Source of the DNA: Sipunculus nudus
Lineage: Eukaryota; Annelida; Sipuncula; Golfingiida; Sipunculidae
Direction of reading: 5' to 3'
DNA: 64,000 nt
Assembly (NCBI GenBank): GCA_026874595.1
Contig: CM049320.1
Span: 47,194,714 to 47,258,713, forward strand
Shown: piece after piece, positions 46,756 through 58,720 of the stretch
How positions within the stretch are numbered: the first letter of the stretch is position 1
Layout: each line of letters opens with the position of its first letter
Notes under the pieces: model-generated
The model's input: only the letters and a program-made list of their open reading frames with translations
Database searches by the model: none
Told to the model about the DNA's origin: nothing
Program-made: the position numbers and the translations under genes

Positions 46756-48090
46756 GTTTTTAGCTCAGTTGACTGACGCTTTGACCGTCATTTTTTAGGG
46801 TGTCCAGCTGTCTGGTATGCTCTTTACACAGAGCTTTACCTATAGGGCTACCACCTATATCGTAAGGCGCTGTTTGTTATGACCTCGTATCCTGAATTTG
46901 CTACACCTGAGGGGAGCACTGTATTTATGTCCAGTCAGATGAGACCTTGTGCTGGAAGACAAAGCCAAGTGAGGAATACACGGAGCCAATCATGTTTATT
47001 TCATTTTGAGTGACAGCTCATCGCCCCACGTAACCGTCTGAACAGGCCACAGGCTCAGAGAGAATTGCCCCTGACATGGTTTGCTTAGGGCCTCGGGCAC
47101 ATAGGATGCTCTGCCGGTGAGCTGTAATTCAAACGAAATGTAACAACAAAGGCTGCGTGCACACCTCGCTGCCTTGTTTCAGTTCTGCAGACAACAGATA
47201 CATGGCTACACTAACACAGTCATAATGTCATAATCGAATCGGTCAATGATGCGAGAATGCAGAGGGAGCAATTTAAATTCGACCAGAAACTCATAAAGCG
47301 GCGCTTGAAGCGCAGCAATGGGCGGAGCCAGGATGCCTGTCGGGTGTTTGTTTATTGGCATCTGATTGGCTGCTTGTCACATCATACGCACGTTTATTTC
47401 AGCAGACAACAAACCGCCATCTGGTGTCTAAATATTTCATAAACAGTCAAAGCTGGCAGCGTGAAAATCAGTTGCTTCTTTAGAAGCGCAAGATTTCCGC
47501 TGCCTCGGGAGCGTAGCTGTCTGGCCGTCCGGGATCCGTTTGCAGGGCACATCATAACCCTGGACCTAGAAACTTCTTAGTGAATATCCAGGGAGGTCAA
47601 TAAAAGATCTCCTTGGAAATATGAAATAAGGTCAGTGCAATCTATATTCTTGCAGCTATGGGGCTTGTAATTACCCCAAGAATAATTAAAAATTTGATAC
47701 AAATCTTCCAGTATCTTGATAATTAATGCATGGATAGCCATAAATATTGCCTTGAATATTGGCCATGACTGATTTTGTCAGTTCTGGAAAAATGGTGGCG
47801 CCACCTGCATTTATCTGGGTTTTTTTAACAGTTTTTTGCTATTTTTGAGACTGTCAAATGACAGCAATCATGCCAGTTTCTCAGCAGTGGTTTCACCTGG
47901 TGTCCTGAAACCAGGTATGTTTTAAAAACATGACTAGTTCCTTCAGTTGCAGAAGACTGGTGGTCCCACCTGTATTTATTTTCTCGCATCAAATCACAGC
48001 AATGTCAGTATTGAGATGTGATGTTATGTAGTGATACATTTATTGATCATAATTAGTTTCTTCAGTTCCTGAAGACTGGTGGCACCACAT
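46756..48090 (+). mobile_element. Family H-like element interrupted by a GC-richer insertion
   Basis: The head 'tttttagctcagttgactga', 'cgctttgaccgtc' continues, after the interval 46816-47524, as 'ccgtccgggatccgtttgca', with body 'ggacctagaaacttcttagt', 'tccagggaggtcaataaaag' and D-type modules ending 'ggtggcgccacctgcattta'. No 3' terminus. Confidence 0.5.
46816..47524. other. ~0.7-kb GC-richer insertion of unknown class
   Basis: It is bounded by AGCTGTCTGG at 46806-46815 and 47515-47524, which looks like a 10-bp target duplication because the flanking halves join into one repeat head. The interior has a base composition unlike its surroundings and lacks clear inverted ends or a poly-A tail. 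A 61-codon ORF at 47257-47442 has no recognised motif. Confidence 0.5.
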
Positions 48091-48240
48091 ATTTTTTAGC
48101 TAAACTGTGAGCTTTTGCGATGGTATGGCATCGGCTGTCATCCGTTGTCCAATGTCCGTCAACAATGATATGATAAGGAAAGGTTATAGTTTATATAATG
48201 CAATTTGATTAGGGGCAGATAAGATTTAAGTAATCAATAA
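48091..48240 (+). mobile_element. Family B head fragment
   Basis: 'ttttttagctaaactgtgag', 'cttttgcgatggtatggcat' with 'tcatccgttgtccaatgtcc'. It is cut off by the family A head at 48241. Confidence 0.6.
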
Positions 48241-49812
48241 TTTTTAGCTCAGCTGACTATAAGTCATCTGAGCTATAGTCGTGGGCCTTTGTCCGTCGGC
48301 CGTCCGGCCGTCCGGCCGGCCGTCCGGCCGTCCGTCCGTTAACAGGGCACGTTTTAAAACCGTTGGACCTACGAATCCAAAATTCTGCATACCAATAGAT
48401 GTCCCCAAAATCTTCTACCATACCAAAAATTGGGTCATTAGGACTTTGTTCCTTTGAGACATTAAGGAAAAACCTCTGTTTTCCATAAAAAAAGCCATTG
48501 TTACACTTCAAAGCTGCCTAATATCAAAACCACTGATCTGTTTTTGATCATATTTAGTATTCATATTTTTTCATACATTTTCTGTGCACATACCAAAAAT
48601 TAGGTTAGTATTGGGTATTATTTTGAAGTTATGGGCCCAAATATAATGCAGTTTCTTAAAAATCAGGAAATATATTTGCTCACTTAACATGAGAATTGCT
48701 AAGCTGGAGACTTTTTTTCAGGAATATAACTTTATTTAATCAAGATTCAATTGTTTACCAAAAATTAGATCTGAATTTTGCAAATTTTTCAATTTATTAG
48801 CATAAATAAAAAATCAGTACCTTAAATTTTGTCCAACTTTGGCAATGGCACGTTTTTTCCCTGTAAGCACTGTTGATTTAATTTTCACAGCATATATACA
48901 TAAGAATTTAATCTTTTAAAATCTGAAATTTCAAAGGAATTGTTTGAAAAGAGTAGCTTTTATTCAAGTTTTCATACACCATGTCAAGTGTTGTTTACAT
49001 CTGGCCCACCTAGTAATACAGTCTTCACTTGCATTATGTAACCCACCCCAGGCAGCTTGCCTTGGCTTAGCTTGGCCACTACTAGCAGGCTTCTCCTCTG
49101 CCCTGCACTCCCACCCCCTCAGCTGGTGCATAAACTAGATGAATGTTATAATTTTCTGTATTTTATTTTATTTTTGGCTATGCTACATTTTGTATTGTAC
49201 CACCAGGGTTACAATGATTAAAGTGCACATTTAATTGTGTCCACAAAGTGATGTATTGCTATGAAAGTGTGGATGTTCATCAGAGTGCTCATTAAAGATT
49301 TTAATTTGTTTGACTTATAACTCATGGTTGTATCAGTTGTTACATGATACTGGCTAAATAATCAAAATTTATATTGCTGATCCTTTATTTCAGTTCATAA
49401 AATTAAACATTCCCAACTCCAGTTTGCTCCTGGTATAATATATTGGATGTTTTGATCCTTGGATTAATTTTAACACATGTATTAGTTTCATAGTTGAGAA
49501 TACTTTTCTTTTTTCCTGACACCATTTAAAAAAATAATAATATTTAAATTTTTCCTGTTAATGCTGTGGATTTAATTTTCACAGCATGTACACATTAGCA
49601 TTTCATCTGTTAAAATCTGAAATTTGAAACTAATTGATCAAAAACTGTAGATTTTATTCAAGTTTCCAGGTACCAAGTCTTCATTGTGTACATCAGGTCA
49701 GTATAAATGCAGTGTACTGGGCAGTTACATAACACCTTCAGGTCTGACCTACTGCCACTGTGAGTGTCTGGGTCAGGCTGGGTCAGGCAGTAATTACCAG
49801 AGAGCCTCTCTT

Positions 49813-49853
<41 letters not shown>

Positions 49854-49863
49854 GGCAGTCCAG

Positions 49864-49913
<50 letters not shown>

Positions 49914-51326
49914 CTTTTTCTGTTTCTCTCTCCATCTCTCTCTCTCTCTCGCTCTTACCCTTATTGCCTCCCTTCCTCCCTCCATCCCATTCTGTTGACA
50001 GGTACTTTAAACTAGATACATTAGCTATAAATGTTGATGCAATTTAGAAATGTGAATCAACTGAAATATTCACAATCACATGTATGTTATACTGTAAATT
50101 TATAGTAACATTTGTAAACCTGGATAAAAATTATGTAATGAAAAAAAGGAATAAATGCAAATATTGTTAATTTTTTATTGGCTCAGTAGAATGGGGAAAA
50201 ATTATTTGCTTTGTTTCTCCATCTTTCTGTCTGTTTTAAATATTTGATGTTCATGAATAAACTTTTTTTATAAGCACTGTTGAATTAAATTTCATATCCT
50301 GTATGTATATGCAATGGTGTTGTAACTCTCACCATCCCCTTCTTCATCTCACTGAGGCTTTGGTCCTTGGCACTGTGAACAATAGTTCTATGGCTATAGC
50401 ATAAAATTTAATAATTAAAGAAAATATCTGCAGAGAGACAGAGGCGTTGTAACTCTGATCATAACACAACACCCCCCCCCCCCCCATCAAGTCATTGCAC
50501 CTGTGGAGTGGGGACGTTATGGCAACTGTATACATATCATAAAATTGATAAAAAAAGTTTTACCAAATTAATTGGATCTCATCAGACAATGTGTAAACTG
50601 TTGAACTGTCAACAGCTTATCAAAAATGTAACCAATGGAAAGGCATGGTCAGATCTCAAATATTATTTGCAACATTTTCTTCAATCATATAAACCAACCA
50701 TGGCCCAAATTACCTCTTCCTCTCAAACTTTATCTACATTTCATCATATTTTTAATATTTCAACCTTCTAGGTGGTTCAGTCCTGTTGACCATTTGTCCA
50801 TAGGTGCCTATGTACATGCCAGAAATTATGTCAATATTGTGTAATATGTAGATGTGAGGGTCATCAAAATAATGTACCTTGTCAAGACCGATCTTGTCAA
50901 GATATCATGTTATACAGTCACAAATTCATAAATCACCTCATCAGCATAGTTAATCATAACCTTGTATCTGTCAAATTGAAAGCTTGCAGTTTTCCATACA
51001 CTATAGATCCTTCAACAAATAGCCTTATCATCATTATACCACTGCTTAGTATACTGTCATTGCATTCATATTTGCTCAAATAAATTGTTTTTTTCGACCC
51101 CTCCGAAATAAATAAAAAATAAACCACTGTATTTTACTCCATATTAATCCATCAGTCAGATTATTTCATATATCATTTACTCACATATTACATTATATTC
51201 CTTTATAAAAGCCCATCATGACCATGATATTCATAAGCTTTTTCTACTCAATATAGTATAACAATGGTGATACATTTATAGTCCAATCATGATCAGCTGA
51301 GCGCCGTGACCCATGGGTCCCTTGTT
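48241..51326 (+). mobile_element. Family A element, full length (A7)
   Basis: The best complete copy, about 3.09 kb. The T run and head hairpin AGCTCAGCTGACT-ata-AGTCATCTGAGCT span 48241-48274, followed by a GTCCGGCCGTCC tract to 48350. The body has modules 'aatcttctaccataccaaaa', 'agctgcctaatatcaaaacc', 'aatataactttatttaatca', a C/T-rich spot near 49110, a (TC)n block 49803-49955, and C runs. The 3' end has TCAGCTGAGC (51293-51302), inverse of the head GCTCAGCTGA, the palindrome GACCCATGGGTC and terminal CCTTGTT. No transposase: non-autonomous. Confidence 0.85.
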
Positions 51327-51790
51327 GTGTTGTGTGCACCCATGCCAGTATTTAAGCAGTGATGTTTGTGTTATTAATTCTTGTTCAGATTGTTTAGTAC
51401 TTGCATTGTTCACTTATACATGGTTCATGTACTTGAAAAGTAATGGTCAAGCATTAAGATTATGGCTGCATTTTAAGCCAAGCTTTTCATCCCAAACCTT
51501 TCATCTTGTGCATATTGCTCAAACTTTTCATCCCAAACTTTCCATCTTTCATACATGGCTTAACTGCCCAATGTAGAAAAAATCTGTAGATTTTAAGTTG
51601 TCCTGGTCAACAACACATTTTTCAAAGATTGTTAAGATATTCTAAATGCTGTACCTTCAAGGATAGTAACTTCTCAAATTTTTGGTCACAAGGTCATTGA
51701 TTAGGTCACCAGAATCACATTATGAAAAAGCTCATAAATATCCTTTCAATCAAATTCAGCTGAGCATCGAGACCCATTGGTCCCTAGTTA
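51327..51790 (+). mobile_element. Family B and family H 3' fragments
   Basis: 51327-51455 matches the end of the B body ('gtgtgcacccatgccagtat', 'agtacttgcattgttcac'). 51465-51785 is the H module ('cttttcatcccaaacctttc') with H 3' end 'ttcagctgagcatcgagacc', 'cattggtccctagtt'. Confidence 0.65.
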
Positions 51791-52340
51791 ATAGAAATTT
51801 TAAGAAAAATTAATAGAAAAGGAATTTGATAGTTGATGAGTAATAGGAAATTATCTTGCAAGTACTGATGTTATAAGAATCTTTTATGGATGGATGAAAA
51901 TGTATTCAAAATAACACCACATACTCATCTTTTGGTATTTTTCATTTCAATTTTACTTTAAAAAAATAATAAAATTATATTATTCACTACTAATCATTTG
52001 GGATCATATGGAGGAAATTAATGGTAGACAAAGATGCAGTTAATCTTAATTTTCAGGTCTTTTCCAAGTGTTTTAGCTTGTTAATTTATATTTATTGCAA
52101 AATTAAAAAAAAAAATATGTCAAACTTTCAAACTTTACTCAAACAAGTTCTGATTAAAGATGTAAATTTGTTAAACTAATGATATTAAGACTTGTTGCTG
52201 TATCAGCTGTCACAAGACTATGTAAATAATCAAATGTTATATTTAATACTGGTTCCTTTTTTTCAGTTAATTAAATTAAACTTGTCCATCTGTAGTTTCC
52301 CCTTGTATGATTTATAGGGTGTTTATATCCTCAGGTTATT
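51791..52340 (+). mobile_element. Family A middle body, left of B9
   Basis: Co-linear with 28430-28930 ('aagaaaaattaatagaaaag', 'gatagttgatgagtaatagg', 'cttgtatgatttatagggtg'). It resumes at 55616 after B9. Confidence 0.75.
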
Positions 52341-55300
52341 TTTAGCAAACCTGTGAGCTTATGCGATGGTGTGGTGTCGTCCGGCGTCCGACGTCTCTAC
52401 GTTAACCCATACTATCTTGAAAACGGCAAGAGTTAGCATCACAAAATTTTATGCAAAAAATTAGTCATCTGAAAAGCTCTATTGGATTTTGCTTATTTTT
52501 TGGCTTACTGCATTTTTTTAGATTTTACAGGGAAAAAGCTAAAAAAGCTTTAAAAATCTTTTTATCTGAAACTGTTCAGCCAAATTGTCCAATATTTCAC
52601 AGAAATGATTCCCGGAACAATCTCTCTCAAGTTTGTTTGAATGGTTTAAGTTCCATGATTTTTGGCCGAGTTACAGGAAGTTCAACTTAGTCATCTGTCC
52701 AAAAAAGCATACTAAAATTACAATCTCAGGAACGGCTGGAGCTATCATCACCAAATTTTATGCCAATGTTGGTCACATGAGTCATATCTGAAATTGAGGT
52801 ATTGGTGGCGTCACCTGCATCGGCCTTGTTTGTACGGGGGTCATCAGTGCCCGTATCATACTGACGGCTACAAAAAACTTCTCTGAAACCATATGGCTAA
52901 ATTTTTTAATATTGCACAGAAACTATCCTAGGAGAGTGCTTTCTGAAGTTTGTTCAAATGGTCTCAGTTCAGTGACTTTTGGCTGAGTTATTGGAAGCTG
53001 AATTTGGTCATATGCCATAACAGCCCATTTTAGCTCAGTGGCTTCAAAGATCTTCTTCTCAAAAACCACTGGGCCAAATTCTTAAATCTCACACATTAAT
53101 TATCCTTACATGTTGATAATTCAAGTTTGTTCAAATGGTTTTGGTTTAGGGATTTTTGGCTGAGTTATGGGAAGCTTAACTTAGCCATTCTGCTGCATTT
53201 TCCCCATATGAGTTATAAACCTGCAAAACGTTTTTTTGACTGACGCCACTGAGGCCAGTTTGTTTAATATTTTACAAGAATAACCCCCGAATATTTCCTA
53301 TAATATTTTTCTTTTATGGATCCAATAAATTATTTTGGCTGAATTATAAAGATTGAATTGAGTCATTTTACTAAATATGTTAGCTGTGTGAAGCAGATAC
53401 ATCTAGCCTGGCGCCAGTTTATCAGCATCCATTACATCATGCCTCTAGATATTTAGATTTCAGGTTATCTATGGTTAATATAGGCAAGAATGTTTTTTAA
53501 AAGCTTTTAAAAATGTAGATTTATGATTTTAGATATTCCTCATGCCAGGCAATGTTTACAATCACAGGTATACAGCTCTCTGTTGGTATATAAAGATGGC
53601 TGTACATGAATTATAAATAATTGGTAGCTATACTCAACTTAATTCAAGCTTGATAATTTTATAGGGAAAAAGCTGAAAAACCTTGAAAAGACTTCTTCTT
53701 GTAAACAGTCCAGCCAAATTGTTCAATATTTTACAGACATTATCCCAGAGGCAAGTCCTCTCAAGTTTGTTCAAATGGTTTGCATTTGATGAATTTTAGC
53801 GGAGTTCCACAAATTTGAACTTAGTCATTTGGCCAAATGACAGAAGTGGGCATTACCAAGTATTGTGCAAATGTTGGTCACATGACTCATATTTGAAGTT
53901 GCAGATTTCGTGGTTCCACCTACATTGACCTGTTTTTTTATGGGCAAAAACCTCATAATTTTAGCCTCTTTCAGCTTAAAATGTTTATGATGAAACTGTC
54001 AAGTTGAATCGTTCCATTTTTCAAAAGAATTATCCTAGGACATGGTTCTTTCAATCATATCAGAATAGATTGAGTTTGTTAATTTTTGATTGAGTCATGA
54101 AAAGCTTAAGTTAGTCTTATGGCCATTATTTTGCCTATTTCAAACTGAGGACTGCAATAGTGTTCTTCTACAAAATTATTGTTTCAATTATAACTTCTGT
54201 AACATTGCACAAAAATTATTCTAAGTTGGCCTTTGTTCAACTTTACTTGAATGTTTTTTGGCAGAATTATTGGACATTTAACAATGAAAGGACTGCATCT
54301 TTTATTATTCTTGATATTTTAATGAAAAGTTTAAGAATATGTCAGCGTGAAAAAAAAAATTTTAGCTAAAGTCTTTCAGTTTTACTAACAGGCCAAGATT
54401 GTGTCAGTATCCTTAAATAGGTTGAGAAATTGCCAACTGTTTCAGATTTAGCAACAGATCAAGAGTTCATTCAATGCAGCCAGATATAGGTCAAGAGTTC
54501 AATCAGTGCAGCCAAGCACAAGACATGTAATCATCTCATGGGTGACATGTTACCACCTCATGGGCACCATGTGATCACCACATAAGTATCACGTTATCAC
54601 ACCATGTGTGTCATGCCCCTCATGCAGGGCTGCAGGTGGAGCCAATCTGTGAGCTTATGCAATGGTGTGGCTACTATTTCAGACTTGGCAACAGGCAAAA
54701 GGTCAGTCTGGATCTATTTATAGCTTTGGCAGACTGCCAACTGTATCAGATTAGGCAACGGGTCAAGAGTTCACTCAGTGCAGCCAGGTATAGGTCAGGA
54801 GTTCACTCAGTGCAGTAGCTGCATTCCTTTCATAGCATTGGCAGACTGCCAACTACATCAGATTTGGCACCAAAGTTCAGCCTGGATCTATTTATAGCTT
54901 TGGCAGACTGCCAACTGTGTCAGATTATGCAACAGGTCAAGAATTCACTCAGTGCAGCCATGTACAAGTCAAAATTCACTCAGTCTAGCAAGGTGCAGGT
55001 CATGAGTTCACTCAGTGCATTAGCCTGAGCCAGCAATTTGTCACAGTTCACACGGGGCAACTGCCTTTCTCACCTAAGCCTGGTCAGCCCCGTGCATCAG
55101 ACTTGAGGTAAGTTTGGTGTATTGGCCTGATATTTTGACCTGTCTACGTGTCTTTGATGGCTTTCTCGTTCACAAGACTTTTGCACTGTGTATGTGCCTG
55201 TTTATTTCTATAGAGGAATTTGATATATCAGCCTGAAATTGGGCATGTTTATACATATCGAATAGCTTTGTCGTATACAAGACTGGTAGTGCCATCTACA

Positions 55301-55615
55301 ATAATTTTTTTATAGTGTGTGTCCCTTCTTATTTCTCAGGAGGGGTTTGATATAACAGTCTGAAATTGGGCATATGTATATATATCTCTGATAGCTTCAT
55401 TGTACACAAGACTGATAGTGCCAGCTACAATCATTTTTGTGTTGTGTGCACCCATGCCAAAATTTCAGCTGTGATATTTGTGTAATTGTTTCTAATTCAA
55501 AATGTTTAGTTCTTGCATTGTTCATATACATGAAAAGTAATGGTGCAGCATTGAAGCATTATACCTGGTGTATTTCCCAATGTATAGGTTCGCATTAGGC
55601 CTGTAGGCCTTGTTT
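52341..55615 (+). mobile_element. Family B element, full length (B9)
   Basis: About 3.27 kb, inserted in family A. 5' end 'tttttagcaaacctgtgagc', 'ttatgcgatggtgtggtgtc', 'gtccggcgtccgacgtc'. 3' end: 'tataggttcgc' (55583-55593, inverted copy of the head), hairpin AGGCCT-gt-AGGCCT and terminal TTGTTT. The 5' 1.3 kb matches B3 (including 16260-16880) and the rest matches the second half of B4. The unoccupied site is visible at 28924-28945 and 49465-49490. No ORF with a recognisable domain. Confidence 0.85.
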
Positions 55616-55743
55616 ACAAATATAATGGTTTCATAGCAGAGACTACTTTTAATTTTTTTCTGTTCCTTATTATTTTAATAATTCGAATATGATAAAAAAT
55701 CAGATCTTAGACAAGTTCTCATTATGATTTCTGTAATGTTAAT
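55616..55743 (+). mobile_element. Family A body between two insertions
   Basis: 'atggtttcatagcagagact', 'acaagttctcattatgattt' continues 52340 and matches 28943-29060. It is interrupted at 55744. Confidence 0.8.
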
Positions 55744-56992
55744 ACAGTGAAAACTGGTCTAACGGACACCTCACTAAGATGGACAACTGGCTATAACGGA
55801 CAAGATAGTTAAGTCCCTTCAAAATTCTCTATATATTATGTATAAGCGGAACCTCTGTAAGGCGGACACCTTACTACTGCAGACAACGGACAGCAGATTT
55901 CAACTCAAACCAACATTTTAGGAGTAATGAACCTGACAAATGAGGACACGATACGCCACCTTCGGCAGACACTGTTCACTCGCCCCGGGCAACATCAGAG
56001 ACCACTGGTACTGTTGTTGTTCCTGGAACTGGAACACAAAGGATTATGCAATCCCCAGTTGTTACCTTAATGCGTGTCCGTGCTCATGTCACGATGTGAT
56101 GTGCTCCTACGTTAAACACAGCAAGTATGGCGCGGTAAACATCTTGTCACTTTATTTCAGGGTTGATCATTCACACGTTGCAAAGCTGCATATTTTTCGC
56201 TCGACCGCGGGGTCATTGAATTGATTAAATGGCTATCGATTACCCATGCATCCCTTATCTCACCATGCAATATCTAACTGAAAAAATAGCCATTTTGTTA
56301 TAGCAGGCTGTTTGATATTAATTTATCAGTTTTGCTCAGTATATCTCAAACTGATCTGCTAAGTGTCAAACATCTGCTCGCTCCGTAGCTCCTCAGGGTT
56401 CGTATAATCTCGGATGCCTTCAACATTAAAGCAAATCACACCAAACAACCATCATCACAAAAAAAAATTTTTTATGCTAAAGCTAAATTTACCTATAAAA
56501 ACGAATGTTCCCAGGTTCATAGCCATTACAATCTTCGCATTATCAATGTCGTAATTTTCTTGAGATTATCGTATTTGGCCAGCTGAACAAGGAGAGTTTT
56601 AGGCAATGCTGCCAGGTGGCACCACACTTACACCTGGGCGGGAGATTATGCTATCTGAGAAAGTCAAGCTTATTCGACTGAGTGAATCAGCTAAAAGAGC
56701 GTACGCCAGTATATGAACATTGTTTTTACGGATGTCTTCACAGACTTTTCATCTTATATTGTTCACTACTTGAGATAAGTTAAAATAATCACAGTTTATA
56801 TATGAATACTGAATGTTGTACAGATACATGAAATCTGATATAATACAGTAAACACATTCTTGCAGCTGTTCGTTGTCTTTATTTATAATCCCCCAGTTAT
56901 CAACCAAGGTCAACCTGTATAATAAGGACACCTCACTATTAAGGACAAAATGATTGAGTCCCTTGACTGTCCGCTTTAGACAGGTTTCACTG
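55744..56992. mobile_element. DNA transposon with ACAGTGAAA...TTTCACTGT ends
   Basis: About 1.25 kb. Ends ACAGTGAAAACTGGTCTAA and TTTAGACAGGTTTCACTGT are inverted copies. The flanks allow an AAT duplication, as shown by the unoccupied sequence at 29055-29066 (gttaattgtc), or TA if the element is trimmed by one base at each end. Subterminal 'ggacacctcacta' occurs near both ends in direct orientation. No transposase ORF, so non-autonomous. CAGTG ends with TA flanks would fit the pogo/Tc1-mariner group; this is tentative. Confidence 0.75.
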
Positions 56993-57349
56993 TAATTGTC
57001 ATAAGATTCTTACTGTGTCTGGTGTGTAGATTGATGTGAAACTAGTCCAAAGTGAATATATTAGTTTTTTTTTTATAAATTAATTTAAGCCATAAAACCA
57101 GGTACTTAGGACCATTATTTAAATTTGTGAATTTTGTATATTTTGTGTTACATAACTTGAATTAAACACCAACAACTCATAATATAGCTTATATTAGCAA
57201 ACAAAACCAGCATGTCACCTCATTTCCAAATCATATTTTGTGATCATATATAACAGCTGAGCGCCATGACCCATGGGTCCCTTGTTATCAAAACATTTAA
57301 GAACAGAACAACTTATAATTTCTCATTATCAAAACATGTAAAAACCAGA
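56993..57349 (+). mobile_element. Family A 3' end after the CAGTG element
   Basis: Continues 'ataagattcttactgtgtct' to 'aacagctgagcgccatgacc', 'catgggtcccttgtt' (ending about 57288), then host flank. 57091-57349 is duplicated in tandem just downstream. Confidence 0.8.
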
Positions 57350-57606
57350 CATAAAACCAGGTACTTAGGACCATTATTTAAATTTGTGAATTTTGTATAT
57401 TTTGTGTTACATAACTTGAATTAAACACCAACAACTCATAATACAGCTAATATTAGCAAACAAAACCAGCATGTGCCTCATTTCCAAATCATATTTTGTG
57501 ATCATAATAACAGCTGAGCGCCATGACCCATGGGTCCCTTGTTATCAAAACATTTAAGAACGGAACAACTTATGATTTCTCATTATCAAAACATGTAACA
57601 ACAGAG
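57350..57606 (+). repeat. Tandem duplicate of 57091-57349
   Basis: The offset is 259 bp and the copies are nearly identical ('cataaaaccaggtacttagg' at 57091 and 57350). The copied piece includes both the family A 3' terminus and its downstream flank ('atcaaaacatttaagaac'), so the duplication happened after the element inserted. Confidence 0.9.
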
Positions 57607-57754
57607 CAACATGATTGCTCTATATCAAAATGTATAACAACAGAACAACAAAAAAGGTTGCTTGTTATCAAATTCGTAGTTAGCTTATATTATTAATGCA
57701 AAGAAATCTACACATAACAGGGGATTTAGTTTTGCTTTTCTTTGTTTGATACAG

Positions 57755-57887
57755 GTCATCCTGTAGAGTTTTACCGTCAGAAGCTTGGAGCGTTTGGAAT
57801 ATCTGGTGAGCTTGGACTGCGGCCAGTGGCCAGTTTGTCTGGAGGACAGAAAAGTCGGGTAGCTTTTTCACAGATGTGCTTGTCCAA
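57755..57887 (+). CDS. ABCF3: ABCF3 exon 8 in window: NBD2 signature motif
   Basis: It encodes (G)HPVEFYRQKLGAFGISGELG, then LRPVASLSGGQKSRVAFSQM and CLS plus AA of the next codon. LSGGQKSRVAF is the ABC signature of the second domain, which clamps the ATP bound at the first domain's Walker A. The acceptor is 'tttgatacag' and the donor gtaagt at 57888, phase out 2. The Walker B (ILDEPTNHLD) and H-switch exon expected next was not found before 64000. No frameshift or missing motif in the visible part. Confidence 0.96.
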
Positions 57888-58385
57888 GTAAGTACAGCAG
57901 CTTGAATACATGACTCAGTAAACTGGTGAGCCTGTACTTGATAGTGAAACAGGTCATTTAAATTACTTTGTAAACTGATTAGGCTGTACTTGAGTGGTGA
58001 AACAGGTCATATACATGACTCAGTAACTGGTGAGCCTGTACTTGAGTGGTAAAACAGGTCATATACATGACTCAGTAAACTGGTGAGCCTGTACTTAAAG
58101 TGGTGAAACAGGTCATTTACATTACTCGGTAAACTGATGAGCTTGTACTTGAGTGGTAAAACAGGTCATATACATGAGTCAGTAAACTGGTGAGCCTGTA
58201 CTTGAGTGGTAAAACAGGTCATATACATGACTCAGTAAACTGATGAGCCTGTACTTGAGTGGTAAAACAGGTCATATACATGAGTCAGTAAACTGGTGAG
58301 CCTGTACTTGAGTGGTAAAACAGGTCATATACATGACTCAGTAAACTGATGAGCCTGTACTTGAGTGGTGACACAGGTCATTAGC
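57888..58385 (+). repeat. 53-bp tandem array (~9 units) starting at the exon 8 donor
   Basis: Unit 'ggtaaaacaggtcatataca', 'tgactcagtaaactggtgag', 'cctgtacttgagt' (53 bp, measured 58201 to 58254). The first, divergent unit begins in the donor itself (gtaagtacagcagc..atacatgactcag). The unit's 'tgtacttg' before 'gtaaaacag' resembles the exon end 'tgtgcttg' before gtaagtacag. Confidence 0.9.
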
Positions 58386-58720
58386 AGTTAAGCACTGCAA
58401 TGGCCATCCATCTTATTGCCACAATACCCTGGTAACCATCCTGTAATCTAAACAGTAGGCTGAAACTGGCTACAATTGGAGCTCACAAACCAAAGTGGAA
58501 AATTTTAAGTGTTAACGAATACCTGGTTTAAGTTAAATGACATCATATCTGTAGGCCATATGGTAAAATATAACTAAAATATTTGCCCTATCATGGAACC
58601 TTATAGTGTGGCCTCCATACAAGATGTAAAGGCCCCCTGACACTGGTCACATGATCTATAGTCAGAGGGCCATAGACATAGTGGCACTATCAGGTAAGCA
58701 GCACATTTCCTTGTGATTTT
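58386..58720. other. Intron sequence, nothing recognised
   Basis: No repeat boundary or coding motif. Confidence 0.45.

Noticed and set aside
49794-49998. ORFs of serine/leucine or arginine/glutamate repeats
   Set aside because: They arise from a (TC)n microsatellite inside a family A element.
55940-56224. 94-codon ORF inside the CAGTG-ended element as a transposase fragment
   Set aside because: Cysteine-rich but without a DDE/D, helix-turn-helix or other transposase motif that I can identify.
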